Source: Sorex araneus
Lineage: Eukaryota > Chordata > Mammalia > Eulipotyphla > Soricidae
Reading direction: 5' to 3'
NCBI RefSeq assembly: GCF_027595985.1
Contig: NC_073305.1
Coordinates: 84,141,626-84,205,625 of the forward strand
Length of the DNA stretch: 64,000 bases
In this document: piece by piece, positions 1 to 12,235 of the stretch
Layout: each line of letters begins with the position of its first letter
How positions within the stretch are numbered: position 1 is the first letter of the stretch
The notes under the pieces: generated by a model
What the model was told of the DNA's origin: nothing
Databases searched by the model: none
Seen by the model: the letters and a program-made list of their open reading frames with translations, nothing else
Position numbers and translations under genes: made by a program

Positions 1-697
1 TTAACAAAATCTAATCTAAGGAGATTACTCCAGATTACTAGGAGATCCACTCAAGGGTGGGATCCAAACAAGGGTGTGTCACTTTCTTCCTTCCTCAGCT
101 AGTAATCCGCTTAAATAGTTACAGTAAATTTACTTCTAACATTTCTAGCAATGTCATTCTGTATGAGCACAGTAAGAAATATATCAGACTTAAAGTTTGC
201 TTCTTCCTGAGGACATTCACTACATATTCCAAACCACAGTCCTCAGGTCAGGTTAGTCTTCCTAACCCCAACAGGGTCCTAGTCTCGTCCTTACTTTTGA
301 ATCATGACAGCATTTGTCTATGACCATGCTCTCAACTTATAGTTGAGTATTGTGTAACTTTGGCCTGGAGCATTTTGATGCCAGGGTAGCTCACAGCTTG
401 CCGTGGGTCCATTCCGTCCCTCGTCGGGGACCCTGCTTTTGGGGTGCTAGTAACTAAGGGCAACTGAGTTGAGAAAGTAGATGCCCAGGAGTAAATATTA
501 TTTGAGTCAATCAGCTCCCAGGTTACAAAGCATAATATTAACTGTCTTCCTGTGTCCATAGGGAAGGACATTGCTTTAAGGTAAACTAAGTTCCCTGTGA
601 CAAGGCTAAAAGGACAAACCCAATGTTATCCTACAGGGAAGTGCATCGATATCCAAGCCACAGACTCAACAACACTAAAAACATGAGATCCAAACTA
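1..697. other. Unassigned intergenic DNA
   Basis: I see no exon, RNA gene or recognisable repeat here. The open frames are short and lack any familiar motif. Confidence 0.4.
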
Positions 698-701
698 CAA
701 C

Positions 702-1447
702 TGATGTCGGTGGGTCCCACGGGTGACTTACGTGAAGCAGGGAGGAGAAAGACGGTCACTTTCTCCCCAGCTGCCTCTACCACCCGGGACCCAGAGTTAC
801 TGGGTTCTTGTCTTCGCTCTCGGAAAAGAATTTCAGGAGTAGACAAGCAGTGAAGTAACAGATTTTATTTAGAGGTTTCTGGGGGAAGGAGGAAGGGATA
901 AGTAGAAAGGAAAAAAACAGTAGGAATAACGCGCTCAAGAGAGAACGCGGGCTTCTCCAAGGGTGGAGGAAGCTCTACAGACATCCTAGCACTGAACACG
1001 AAAGCATGAAAATACACATCTCAAGGGGGGAGATGCGGGCGACACATGTGCTCGGCCACGTGGGCACAAGCAGCACATGGGCTCAGGCAGCATATGTGCG
1101 CACTTCCTTTGTTCAAGGTGGCCTTTATAGGGTTTCTCCAACCTGCCCCCACGTGGGGGCTTCTTCCCAGGTAAAAGTCCGTTGTTGCTAAGGAGGTTAC
1201 CAGGGAGGTTGGGAGTGGTGATGGTCTTCTTTAAGCTGGATCACATTTTAATCAGATTAAGGGAGAGGTAGAGGGAATTTGAGGAACTTCATGGGGAGGG
1301 GTCCAACCTCCTCAGGGTCTGCTGAAGGTCTTATCAGGTTTATTTTCTGTATCCACAAGGTGGGTCGGTCTCAGGATTCTCCTTCCCAGAGACTTTGTTA
1401 ATCTGTTTCATTGCCAAGGGCTTTTCCCTATCTATCTGCCTACATCA
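702..1447 (-). mobile_element. Solo LTR of an endogenous retrovirus (LTR family 1)
   Basis: A 746-bp unit begins TGATGT and ends ACATCA, so it has the TG...CA ends of an LTR. It is flanked by a 4-bp direct repeat, CAAC (698-701 and 1448-1451). On the - strand there is a TATAAA box (complement of 1124-1129), then about 255 bp downstream an AATAAA signal (complement of 864-869), followed by an R/U5-like end. This order fixes the orientation as minus. No gag, pol or env remnant adjoins it, so it is a solo LTR. Related copies are at 2677-3116, about 16827-17742 and 21673-22707. Confidence 0.8.
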
Positions 1448-1638
1448 CAACCACCACGCTTAAGAGGGTCTGCCAAGGTGGAAATTTGAGGAGGAAGGGT
1501 AGCGGGGCCAGGAGGGAGCTTGGAAATACTGCTGATGGGATTAGTACTAGAACACATGTTTAAAACTCAACTGCCAATAACTCTGTAAGTCATGGCTCTT
1601 TAATTAAATAAGTTTAAATTTAAAAATAAAAGGAATAT

Positions 1639-1814
1639 GGGGCCAGAACAATAGCACAGTGGGTAGGGGTTTTTTCTTGCACACAGTCAACCCGGGTTCA
1701 ATTTCCAGCATCCCATACAGTCCCCCAAGCACCCCCAGGAGTAATTCCTGAGTTCAGAGCCAGGAGTAACCCCTGTGCATCGCCGGGTGTGACCCAAAAA
1801 GCAAAAAAAAAAAA
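1639..1814 (+). repeat. SINE-A copy
   Basis: It has a tRNA-like head with a B-box-like 'gggttcaattt', then the body 'aggagtaattcctgag' and the end 'gggtgtgacccaaaaagc' with an A-rich tail. It is nearly full length. Confidence 0.9.
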
Positions 1815-1899
1815 TTTTGTAAAGAAAATTAAAAATAAAAGAAATAGAAAGTGCTGATTGAACCAAGAAAGTTTTAATACTGGGGTTTAAAAAAAAAAA

Positions 1900-2055
1900 G
1901 ACTGCCTAAGAGATAATACAGAAGGTAGTGTGCTTGCCTTTCATACAACTGCCCCAGTTCAATTTGAGCACCCTATATGCTCCCCCTAAGCCCCACCAGT
2001 GGTGATCCCTGAGTGCAGAGCCAGAGAGCCACTGAGTGTGGCCCCAAAGCAAACC
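1900..2055 (+). repeat. Degenerate SINE-A copy
   Basis: The SINE-A body is recognisable ('ccctgagtgcagagcc', 'gagtgtggccccaaagc') but strongly diverged, so this is an older insertion than the copy just upstream. Confidence 0.65.
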
Positions 2056-2676
2056 TTGCTTACAGTGGAACTATTGCTTTCAGTTCAGACGGTGCAGTTA
2101 CTAACTATGAACACTAGATGCCACCTTTCAGTTCTAGATTATTCCCCAACTGTGTGAGCCCCTGAATTGTTTTGAGTTGTTTCATTAGAATTTTTTCCAC
2201 ATTGCGGACTTAATTCAGTTCAACAGATTCCTAAGACTAGATAACTATATTCTAGGACTCAACTAGGAAATACACGTATAAGAATCACAGTACAAATTCT
2301 GAACAAATCGAGATTTAAAAGTAACCACTGAGCATTGCCGGGTGTGACCCAATCACCCCTGCTACAAAACCCACTGTGAAGCTTATCTAACTTGTTCCAG
2401 CTCGTCAAAAACCAAGTTCATAACTTTTTCTTTACATTAGTCAAAATTTACAGGAGATACCATGATCGCTAGGTTTGTTTTCCCAGGGCGAGACTTATCC
2501 ATTGCACTCCAGATTCGATGACCCCTGGATTTTCCCTGGTAGCAGTAGTTCTCACAGTCCCCTAGCTTAAAAAAAAAAAAAAAAAAGTTGTAAGGCATCA
2601 GTTGTGTCCTGGAGTTTGGCAAATTTGCCTTCCCAAAGACCACAGTTGGGTTGATTCTTGGATCTACCAGTCCAGT

Positions 2677-3116
2677 TGATGTCGGTGGGCCCCACGGGTG
2701 ACTTACGTTAAGTGGGGAGGAGAAAGACGATCACTTTCTCCCCAACTGCCTCTACCACCTGGGACCCAGAGTTACTGGGTTCTTGTCTCGCTCTCGGAAA
2801 AGAATTTCAAGAGTAGACAAGCAGTGAAGTAAATAGATTTTATTCAGAAGTTTCTGAGGGAGGGAGGAAGGGATAAGTGAGAGAGTGATAGTAAGAATAA
2901 CGCGCTCAAGGGAGAACACGGGCTTCTCCAAGGGTGGAGGAAGCTCTACACACATCCTATTTACTTCACTGCTTGTCTACTCCTGAAATTCTTTTCCGAG
3001 AGCGAGACAAGAACCCAGTAACTCTGGGTCCCGGGTGGTAGAGGCGGTTGGGGAGAAAGTGACCGTCTTTCTCCTCCCCACTTAACGTAAGTCACCCGTG
3101 GGGCCCACCGACATCA
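2677..3116. mobile_element. Palindromic LTR fragment (LTR family 1)
   Basis: The left arm (about 2677-2838) matches the U5/R end of the 702-1447 LTR in the same minus orientation. The spacer (about 2839-2957) continues into more LTR sequence. The right arm (about 2958-3116) is the same U5/R end in plus orientation. The element therefore starts TGATGTCGG and ends CCGACATCA, with ~160-bp arms that are near-perfect reverse complements. I see no clear target-site duplication (cagt versus atag). The cause is unknown; inversion, gene conversion or an aberrant integration intermediate are possible. Confidence 0.8.
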
Positions 3117-4475
3117 ATAGCACTGAAAGTATAATGGTTGTACATAGTTATTTAGAACAATGAGGGGGGAAAGGCCCAGAAATTAAAAAAAATACAGAGA
3201 AAAGTTTAAAATAAGATCAAAGTGGTATCTTAATGGGAAGATGATGACATTTTAAACAAATAACATTAGGAACATTAATAAAATATAGCAACTTGGGAAA
3301 AAAAGTAAAATTAGTTTCAGATTTTGCATCCTATAGTGGAAATTTTTTTAAATCAATTAAAAGTATAAAAAATTAATAAGACAAAGAAGACATAAAAACA
3401 GTGGAAGAAAACATTGGTTGTTCTTTTTATAACCTGAACATTAGAAAAAAACAGTTCCAAAGTCAGAAACTACACAGATTTAGAAAGAAAGGAAAAATGT
3501 GAAGTTTGATCAATTCAACATGCATGCATGTGTATAATTTCTCAGTGGCAAAATATAATATTAAAACCAAAATGTAAATGGAAAACTAGGAGAAATAAAT
3601 AAAAGAATATTCTCTGTAGACTGTAAAGAACACTTCATATTGTACAGCTGTGTAGTCATGAAAATTATTTTTCCTGTTGTAAAAAAATATAAAGTAATAA
3701 AGAGTCCTTTAATTAGTCTGGGTGAGACAGGAGAACGGCCAACATAAAGTGTTATACAACTGAACTTGACTGAATAGGATCAGAAAATTTTCCCAGTCAT
3801 AAAAAAATTAAAACGTACTTGTGCAAGCATTGCAAAGTTCATCAACTACAATAGTCAGTTGTCCTCGTAAGCAAATATCTATGTGCTTATAAAAGAACTA
3901 GTAACTATTTACTCTGTCCTTTTAACTTATCACCCTCTTTCAATCTTTGCCCAGTTCCCATCTGTAAGGAGGTTCTTCTTGCAAGCTTCATCTATTTTTG
4001 TTAACAGTAAACCAAAAGATAAAAATATTTACATGAAAGCCACTCCCACTTGTATAGTACCATTTACATTTGCCATGGCAACCTCAGAAATGACCGTGCT
4101 GCCTCCCAAGTTTACTATCTAGCTTCACATGCCACTTCCTTCCCTAGCATTACTGGTCATAGCGCTGGTGGACCCCCTACCACTAGGACAAAACAGCATA
4201 TCACTGGATTCATACTGAACCAGCATGCCTGCACTTATGATATAATTCATCTGAGAGACAAGAAATGTAGAAGTAGAAATAGTAATCTCAAAAGAAAAAT
4301 AAGAGGACGCAGAACTCCCAAGAAGAAAAGCTGATATAAGTATAATAGAAATACAGTGATGATCGTTACATGTATTAACTCACTTAATCACAACAATAAT
4401 TCTAGAAGAATGATAATATTCTTACCATTGAGTTATAGATGAACAAACTCCATCCAGTAAAGAAAATGTAAAGTC
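3117..4475. other. Unassigned AT-rich intergenic DNA
   Basis: No conserved exon or recognisable repeat. The short open frames near 3883-4334 look random. Confidence 0.4.
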
Positions 4476-4650
4476 AGGCCAGAGCAATAGTACAATGAGT
4501 AGGGTGTTTGCTTTGCATGTGGCTGATCAGAGTTTGATCCCCAGCATCTCATATGGTTCCTCGAGCACCCCCAGGACTAATTCCTGAGTGCATAATCAGG
4601 AGTAACCCCCTGAGCACCTGACAGTGTGACCCAAAAAGCCAAAATAAAAG
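4476..4650 (+). repeat. SINE-A copy
   Basis: Head 'ggccagagcaatagtacaat', body 'taattcctgagtgcat' and end 'agtgtgacccaaaaagcc' followed by an A-rich tail. Confidence 0.85.
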
Positions 4651-7590
4651 GGGGGGGGGTAAAGTCATGCAACTAATATGTAGCAGGTCAAACATTAAAT
4701 TTAGGAACTTTGAATCCGCTCACTGCCTTAAATCCTGCCCATGTCACATTGTAAACAAGGGATCACATCTAAGACACCCTCCCCACCCCACAAAAAGAGA
4801 ATGAGAAAGTTTAGATATAAAGCATGGTCAGAGCCAAGGTAACTGTCAAGAGGAATAGGCTGAAGGAGGCTAAATTACATGCCTTTATTAATTAATGTTT
4901 TGAAAATCAGAAAATAAACTGGTTGTCCTGAATATGAGTTGAGAAAGAAGAGGGGCCGGAACAGGCATTGCGGTTGTGATTGTGATAACCGATTCAACCT
5001 CCTCTAACCACATTATTTAAGCCTTATCCTTGAGGAGTAAATAATGAAGAGCGTCCAAGTAAAAAAGGGGGAGGGTTATTCAGAAATTGAGTTTAAGGAC
5101 ATTGCAAATTAACTTGTTTGCAGACTTGCTAAACATAAAGACTCAGTATTTTCCAATGACTTTGCTTTGTTGATAGAATCTTGGTACGATGTTAACTAAG
5201 CTAGATATTTGTGAATGCAAAATAATATTGACCATTTCCACAACTATTATAACCCTGACCTGATCACATGTACTTTGATTAATATAATTATGTAATGGCC
5301 ATGGGTTGGGGGGTAGGGGAAGGCAGACAAAAGGACCTGGACCTGTGCAATCTGATCCCCTTCCTGGGAATGTGTGTTTCCAGAGGATCCAACATGTATT
5401 CCAGGGATACAGTGTTTATTCCCAAAATGGGATGCCCTGTTGTTGAGGCTATCTGAACTGCATGTATGACAACACAGTTAAAAAGCCCCTATAAAATTTT
5501 GAGATTATGGCAGGAGGTGGGGATGGTGCAGAAAACTACTCATCTTTTGGCCACCTGGACAACGTCTTGTTCATTAAAATTGCCACCTGCCAGTCTGGAG
5601 GAGCCTGTCTTTTATTTTAGTCTCAATTTGTCCTCCCAGGAATAAGGAAACTTTTTTCTGCCAAGGGGCATTTGGATATTTATACCATCTTTTGCAGGTC
5701 ATGCAATATAGGCAGATGGTTCGAGCATCCCATGAGAAGCATGTGTGCCTGTCCCATCATGTACTAGTGATTTCACAGGCCTATCCTTTCACGGATCATA
5801 TATTCCCCATCCCTCATTAAGTTTCAGATTATATCTGAGAGGAATTCATGTTGTAACTGCAGTCTTGGCCCCTTAATTTTTTTTATGTCATCAAGATCAT
5901 TTTTACGTTATTGTCCTTATTTTGCTAAGAGAAGTGATTGTTTTTGGGGAAATATTTAGTAAATTTTGGTTCACCCGTATTGAGTCAAAGATGAAACTAT
6001 CTTTGAAATTAACACTACATGCTGTGGTTGAACAGGCCAAATTGTTTTCATGTTCAGGATAGGTGTAAGGTAGAGAACATTGGTTCTTTATTATCATCAT
6101 TAAATGCTGACTCAATTGGTAATGATGTAATTTCCTGTTTAGTAAGTTGCTTACTCATACACCATGAGAGACCCCATCTGAAGTCTTGATCTCTGAGAAG
6201 AGAGGATAATGGTAAATATGTTTTGAAATATTGGATAATGCAGACCATGATAGTAAATTGTAATTTTGGAATCTTATGTAAGCACTTGTACTACTTGGAG
6301 ATTCATGAGTTATCTCTTACAGTTAACATGAACAACTAAACTCTTTTTCTAAATGTCCTGTAGTTCCAGATTTCAGAGTGCCTGGCCAACATAATTAAAG
6401 GGTCACCACTAGTCTGAAAAGACATGTTTAAGTATTTTATTCAAAAATATATATACATATTAGTTTCAGGGTCACATGTTAGGGGGACTAGGCCTATGTT
6501 TTCTTCTCCCAGGTACATATATATGTTTACACTCAAAATTTAAGACAAACGTGCCTTTTTAGAAGTTTGTTTACTTTTTAAACAAAGGAGCTAAGGAGAT
6601 AGTGTAAGACGTTTGCCTTTCATGCAGCATGATTATATTCCCATTACTAAATACCAGAGCCAGGAAATAGCCCCTGAGCACCGAGGAGGGAGTATCCCAG
6701 GCTTCTCCTAAGGGGTGAAGAAAAGGGTTATTTTTATTTTCTTTCAGACTGCTTGGCAAAACTGATACCAGAATTGTCATGCTCCCATTCTTTCTTTTTC
6801 TTCCCCTGCGGCTTCCCAATTTATAACTATTAGCTACTTCTTCAAGCCAAAGATTCAGAATCTGTTTCTCATTTCCTAGTTCAAGCCCATGACTCTTTCA
6901 TATTTCCTGGAGGAGCTCATTATAAACTATGCTTCAGATTCCCAGTTCTAAGTTGCAACAATGATACAATTTTTAAAAAATTAATTTTGCAGGCCTCCTA
7001 GTTTTCAGAATACAACCCAGAGAATTGCTTCACTTGATTTACACAACAGCCCTAGAAAACAAGGATAGGTACTGTTTATACTTTGCAGGTAAGAACAAGG
7101 GCTGGGAGAATTGCCCAAGAATTTATGGCTCATCAGAGTCTCCTGACTCAGACCAAGTTGATTTTCTTTATAAGGTCTGAGTTCTCTAGGTCAAAAGTAC
7201 CTTAGTTGTCAAGGGAAAGAGGATTACAATCTCTTTTTTAAATTTATTTATTTAATTGAATCAGCATGAGCTACAGTTACAAAACTTTCATGTTTGAGTT
7301 TCAGTCATCAAACACCCGTCCCTCATCCAGTGTACATTTTTACCACCAATGTCCCCAGTATCCCGTCCCCTTAAAATCTCTTTTAAATGATGTGTAGTTT
7401 TAAAGATATTTACAAAATAATACTGGGTTTTATTTGTATAGAATAATCCTACGCTATTCTCAAGTTTGTACTTTTTTAAGTTGGATGACTTGTTCATTTT
7501 TTTTTTCATTCATTTAACAAAACACAGTGATAGGCTGGACAGGTTTACAGATAATTTTAAGTCCTAAGATTAATTTTTAAGATTAATTTT
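4651..7590. other. Intergenic DNA, mostly unassigned
   Basis: No exon recognised. At about 6590-6700 there is a very degenerate SINE-A-like stretch (+), and at about 7240-7370 a degenerate L1 3' UTR-like stretch (-; 'tttcagtcatcaaacacccgt'). The rest shows no structure I can name. Confidence 0.35.
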
Positions 7591-7596
7591 AATCTT

Positions 7597-7835
7597 GGAC
7601 TGGAGCGATAGCACAGCAGGTAGGGCATTTGTCTTGCACGTGGCTGACCCGGGTTTGATTCCTCCGTCCCTCTCAGAGAGCCCAGCAAGCTACCCAAAGT
7701 ATCCTGCCTGCACAGCAGAGCCTGTTAAGCTACCCATGGCGTATTCGACATGCCAAAACAGTAACGAGTCTTACTCTCACAATGGAGACATTACTGGTGC
7801 CTGCTCAAGCAAATCGGGATGACAGTGATACAGTC
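7597..7835 (+). repeat. SINE-B copy with target-site duplication
   Basis: A tRNA-like head ('ctggagcgatagcacagc', 'cccgggtttgattcc') is joined to the SINE-B body ('gagagcccagcaagctacc', 'atgccaaaacagtaac') and ends 'gatgacagtgatacag'. It is bounded by the 12-bp direct repeat aattttaatctt at 7585-7596 and 7836-7847. The end is a gacagt-type microsatellite, not poly(A). Confidence 0.93.
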
Positions 7836-8212
7836 AATTTTAATCTTAAAAAAGTTTTTTCTTGGTCTGAGGGAATCAGAGAGGGACAGAAAGGGGTATC
7901 TCTTAAGGGGAAAGTGGGATAATAAATGTATCAAACATGCTAATATTTGAGACAAGAAACAGAGAAAGAAAGGACTGATGAGAGAAAATCAGCAAGGAAT
8001 TCAATTTTACAGTATTTGGGGTTTAGAGAAAAACTGAAATACCAAGAAGAGGTGTTAAATAGAAAACTAAAGAGAAACAATTTTTACTCAGAGGTTAGTA
8101 AGAAAACACAGTCCCCAAATTTCATTGGTTTATGATAGCAAAAGTTGATTTATTTCACCAACTCTATCTCCATCATAGTCTTCTCAGCTCAGGCCCATGT
8201 GTTGCCTTCCAC

Positions 8213-8402
8213 TAAAAATAAAATTATTTATTTTTATTAAATCACTGTGGGATACACAGTTACAAAGCTGTTCATGGTTGGGTTTCAGTCCTATGACTTT
8301 TCAACACCCATTCCTCCACCATGTATATTTCCCACTACAAAATAAGTTTCCCTCTTTCCAACCCCCATCTTCTCAGCCTGCCTCTGTGGCAGGCACTTTT
8401 CT

Positions 8403-8443
<41 letters not shown>

Positions 8444-8900
8444 GGGGGGGCATTATGATTTGCAATACAGATACTGAAAGGTTATCATGTTTGTTCCTTT
8501 ACCATCTTTCAGCATGCAGTTCATTTCCAACTTCCATTGTCATAGTGGTCTCTACTCTATCCCAACTGCATTCTCCACCAACACTTGAGTCAGGCTTCCA
8601 ACTGTAGACCAATCCTCCAGGCCCTTATTTCTATTTTCCTTGAGTGTTAGTCTTATGCAAAGTTGTTTTATATCCCACAAATAAGTCCAATCATTCTATG
8701 TCTGTCCCTCTCCTTCTGACTCATTTCACTCAGTATGTTACTCTCTCTCTATAGCCATCCATTTATAAGCGAATTTCATGACTCCATTTTTCCTGACAGC
8801 TGCATAGTATTCCATTGTGTAGATGTTTCGTAGTTTCTTTATCCATTCAATAGACAACTTCTTGACATCCAGATATTCAGAAACTATATGGCTGGTGAGT
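8213..8900 (-). mobile_element. 5'-truncated L1 3' end
   Basis: Read on the + strand it runs from the complement of the L1 tail and 3' UTR to the complement of the ORF2 C-terminal region ('gcatagtattccattgtgta'). A (TC)n run at about 8401-8441 is expanded from the pyrimidine tract of the 3' UTR. No coding capacity remains. Confidence 0.8.
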
Positions 8901-9150
8901 TCGTTTCATTCTTTAGCAAACAGGTTGTCCCCACTTCCCATGCAAATTAAACTCTATCCCCAATGGCAAAAAATCAAACAAACAAACAAACAAAAAAAAC
9001 CCTCTAATAAATCTTGTGGTTTATATTACTATTCCCACAGAATACAGGTATTTTAATTGGCGAGTTCTCAATATTCCTGCTAAGAAGAAATATATACTGC
9101 TCATATTGCTACTTGAAAGCATACCAAAAAAGTATTTGTCCACAAAAACT

Positions 9151-9321
9151 TGGGGGTTGGTGGGCAAGCAGTGGGGGGAGGGCTTTGCAAGGGCATTTGC
9201 CTTGCAAGTGGCTGACCTGGCTTCAATCCCTGAATTTCATATGGTCCCAAGAGTAATTCCTGAGTACAGATTCAGGAGTAAACCCTGAATTTTGGGTGTG
9301 GCCCAAAAATTAAAAAAAAAA
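9151..9321 (+). repeat. Degenerate SINE-A copy
   Basis: It has 'gggcatttgccttgcaagtg', then 'agtaattcctgagtac' and 'gggtgtggcccaaaaatt' with an A-rich tail. The 5' head is poorly conserved. Confidence 0.75.
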
Positions 9322-10184
9322 TACTGAATAAATAAATTTGTATTGAACAAAATTTTTGTATGTTACTTGTACAGCTGATCCTCAGATAGCATCACTTCCT
9401 TCCATATCATTTCGTTTTTTCATTTAACACTTACGAGTATAAAACGAACTCCTGAAAAAAATATATGAAGTTACTGAAAAACTTACTTTTATTAGCTTAA
9501 AGTAACAAGCTTATTACTTTATAATTATAAGCTTAATGCTTATTAGCTTAAAGTAACAGTTTTCAAGAGCCAATCAACAACAATTGAAAACTTATTATAC
9601 AAATGATAAAATCTGGAAAAAGAAAAGCAATTTTGCTACATTTTTAATGTGTTGTAAGGAAGAAATGTTTTATTTTATAGAATATTCACAATAATTCTTG
9701 TATAAAACACTCAAAATCTTCCACTGTGATTTAGCAGTAAATCAGTGCATGATCAGGCATCTTATCAGCCAGATCTGATCCAGGTTTTCTCGTACCACCC
9801 ACGCTTCTTTTGTTATATCAGCTGGTAGACACCAGAACATCCTCTGTCCAGATAAATACCTTTCACCATACTACAATGGCAGGAATGACAACATGGCAGT
9901 CATTCTTCTGCATCAGGCAGGAAAAACAGCCAGCATGATTTGATAAAACCACCACCTATTAACCATAGATGAAATAAACAGCACAAATGAAGAGCCTAGC
10001 TTTTTGTTGTTGTTTTCCCTATTCACTAGCTTTCCCGTTAAATTCAGGCAAAGACTAATGTGTCAGAGTGTCTGCCCAAAGCCTGCCCCCAGAGACGGAT
10101 GTTTTTAACCTCTGGGATTAAAGAGATGGAGATGGGATAGAAGGGTAGAGAAAAGATAGGGGAAAATACGTGTGTGTAAATTGA
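9322..10184. other. Unassigned AT-rich intergenic DNA
   Basis: A short local duplication of 'gcttattagcttaaagtaac'-like sequence occurs at about 9490-9560. Nothing else is recognised. Confidence 0.35.
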
Positions 10185-10312
10185 ATCACCATGAGATATA
10201 GTTAAAAAGTTGTTTATGGAACTTATGGTTATGGTTTCAGTCATGGAATGTTCCAATAACCATCCCTTCACCTCTGTACATTGCCCACCACCAATGTCCC
10301 CAATAAGACAGG
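10185..10312 (-). mobile_element. L1 3' UTR fragment
   Basis: It matches the antisense L1 3' UTR seen repeatedly in this window ('tttcagtcatggaatgttcc', 'cattgcccaccaccaatgtc'). Confidence 0.65.
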
Positions 10313-10344
10313 AAAATAGTTCAAAATAACACAAGCTAAAATTA

Positions 10345-10545
10345 AATTTTATTTTTATTAATTTAGTTTTTAATTAAATCACCATGAGATAGTTACAAAG
10401 CTGTTCATGGTCAGATTTCAGTCATAGCGTTCCAACACCCATCCCTCTTCCAGTGTACATTTCCCACTACCAATGTCCCCTGTTTCCCTCCCAACACCCT
10501 CCCCCCAGCCTGTCTCTATGGCAAATACTTTCTCTTTGTGTCTCC

Positions 10546-10590
<45 letters not shown>

Positions 10591-10735
10591 CTTTTGGGTA
10601 TTATGATTTGCAATACAGGTACTAAGATGTTATCATGTTTACTCCTTTACCTATTTTCAGCACACAGTTCTTATCAGTGCTCATATCTAACTATCCTTGT
10701 CAAATTGGTCCCTTCCCTATCCCATCTTCCTTCGA
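10345..10735 (-). mobile_element. L1 3' UTR fragment with (GTCT)n
   Basis: Antisense L1 tail and 3' UTR, with a (GTCT)n expansion at about 10541-10587 at the place where other copies carry a pyrimidine tract. It lies just after another L1 fragment of the same orientation. Confidence 0.75.
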
Positions 10736-11091
10736 AATTAAATTTTAAATCTTAAAGCTCTCTTAACCAGTTTTGGCTTTTTTGTTTGTTTTGTTTTTTT
10801 CTGCTTGACATCCTGTTTTGAATCAAAGACTGAGCCCCTTCTTGAACCGGTCATTACTTAAAATGAAAATAGGTGAAACCTGCTGTCTCACTAATATTGA
10901 CGTCTCCAAAGGATGGTGGTGGTGGGCGGGGGGAGGGGGGAATCAAAAAACCATGTTCATTTCTTAATCACAATAATCAAGATTCGGTCTCAATGTTCAA
11001 TCTCAATGATAAAGATTCAACCTCAATGTTCAAGTCAATCTTAAGTTCAAGTCAATTCCAATGCTCAAAGTAAATCTCAATGTTCGAATTT

Positions 11092-11204
11092 CCAGTGAAC
11101 ACCAGAGAGCGCTCAGAAGTACATGGTACCTGAGACTGAACCCGGGGATGGACACTTGCAAGGCAAGTAAGTGCTTGTCCGCTGTCCTATCCCTCCAGCC
11201 CGGG
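11092..11204 (-). repeat. SINE fragment (5' half)
   Basis: It ends 'ctatccctccagccc', the reverse complement of the tRNA-like head, and contains 'gactgaacccggggatgg' (degenerate B box). Confidence 0.6.
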
Positions 11205-11316
11205 AGCTCAGCTGCTAATTGGATCTTTTGACCTGCATTCTCTACTGAGCAGAAGGCGGAAGTGGGATGAGATTCCTAGTAGACACGAGCTCCTTATCAG
11301 AATTTCAATAAATCTA

Positions 11317-11318
<2 letters not shown>

Positions 11319-11355
<37 letters not shown>

Positions 11356-11367
11356 ACTCACACATAC
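11319..11367. repeat. (CA)n microsatellite
   Basis: About 15 CA units followed by interrupted CA-rich sequence, just 5' of the CpG island. Confidence 0.95.
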
Positions 11368-11706
11368 ACATCCACGACACTTCGTGCAATCTTCCTTAGA
11401 GAACAGTCCTTGAAAAGAGAACGTTTGTCCTGAGCTCTCGGGGCGGGCTCAGAGCCGGGCTGTCCCGCGCCTGGTCCATGGGGAAAGTGACCAGGCAGAC
11501 GGGAAGCTAAGATGCACCGATGAGGTGTGGGGAAGCCCGCGCGGCCGCGCAAGAGGCGGCGGCGCGCTAGGGAGCAAGGACACCTCCGCTCTGGGCCCGG
11601 AGCCGGCGGGAAGGGGCGGCGCTCGGCTCCCGGCCGGCCGGAGTCTGACCGTGTGTCGGCTCCCGCGGGCCGGAGGCCGGCGCGCCCCGACCCCACTGCC
11701 GCCCTG

Positions 11707-12235
11707 ATCTACCCGCATCTCCCGGGCGGGGAGTTGGCGACGGGACCCCCTGGAAGAACTGACGCCTGAACGATCTTCCCAGCGGGCGGGGCAGCCTGGG
11801 ACCCCCTGGAAGAACGAACCAACGCTGAACGATCTTCCCAGCGGGCCGGGCAGTCTGGGACTCTCTGGAAGAACCGACTCATGAACGATCTTCCCATTCG
11901 ACCGTGCAGCGCTGGGCGCCCTGGAAAAACCGACGCCTGGAGGAACCCCCACCCGGCCGTGCAGCCCTGGACCCCCTGGAAGAACGGACGCCTGGAGCTC
12001 CTCCCACCCGGCCCGGCAGCCCGCAGCCCCCCGGAAGAACCGACGCATGAACGGTCTTACCACCCGGTGGCACAGCCTGGGACCCCTTGGAAGAACCGAC
12101 GCAGGAACGATCTTCCCACCTGGCCGGGCAGCCCGGGACCCTGATCCTCCCATCCGGTGGGAAAGCCTGGGACCCCCTGGAAGAACCGACGCATGAACGA
12201 TATTCCCCGCCTGTCGGGCGGCCGGGGGCGCGCCG
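11707..12235 (+). repeat. ~55-bp minisatellite spanning the C6orf141 start codon
   Basis: Nine or so diverged tandem units of about 42-58 bp. Each has the core 'ctgggaccccctggaagaa' followed by 'ccgacgc' and often 'atgaacgatcttcccacc'. Units begin near 11764, 11825, 11881, 11938, 11993, 12046, 12102, 12147 and 12193. The last unit supplies the initiator ATG of the downstream gene. Earlier units also carry ATGAACG (11881, 12046), in contexts that end at stops. Confidence 0.85.

Noticed and set aside
7597-7835. A functional tRNA gene suggested by A- and B-box-like sequences in SINE heads
   Set aside because: The heads are tRNA-derived, but the acceptor stem does not close and the sequence runs into the SINE body, so these are SINE promoters, not tRNAs.
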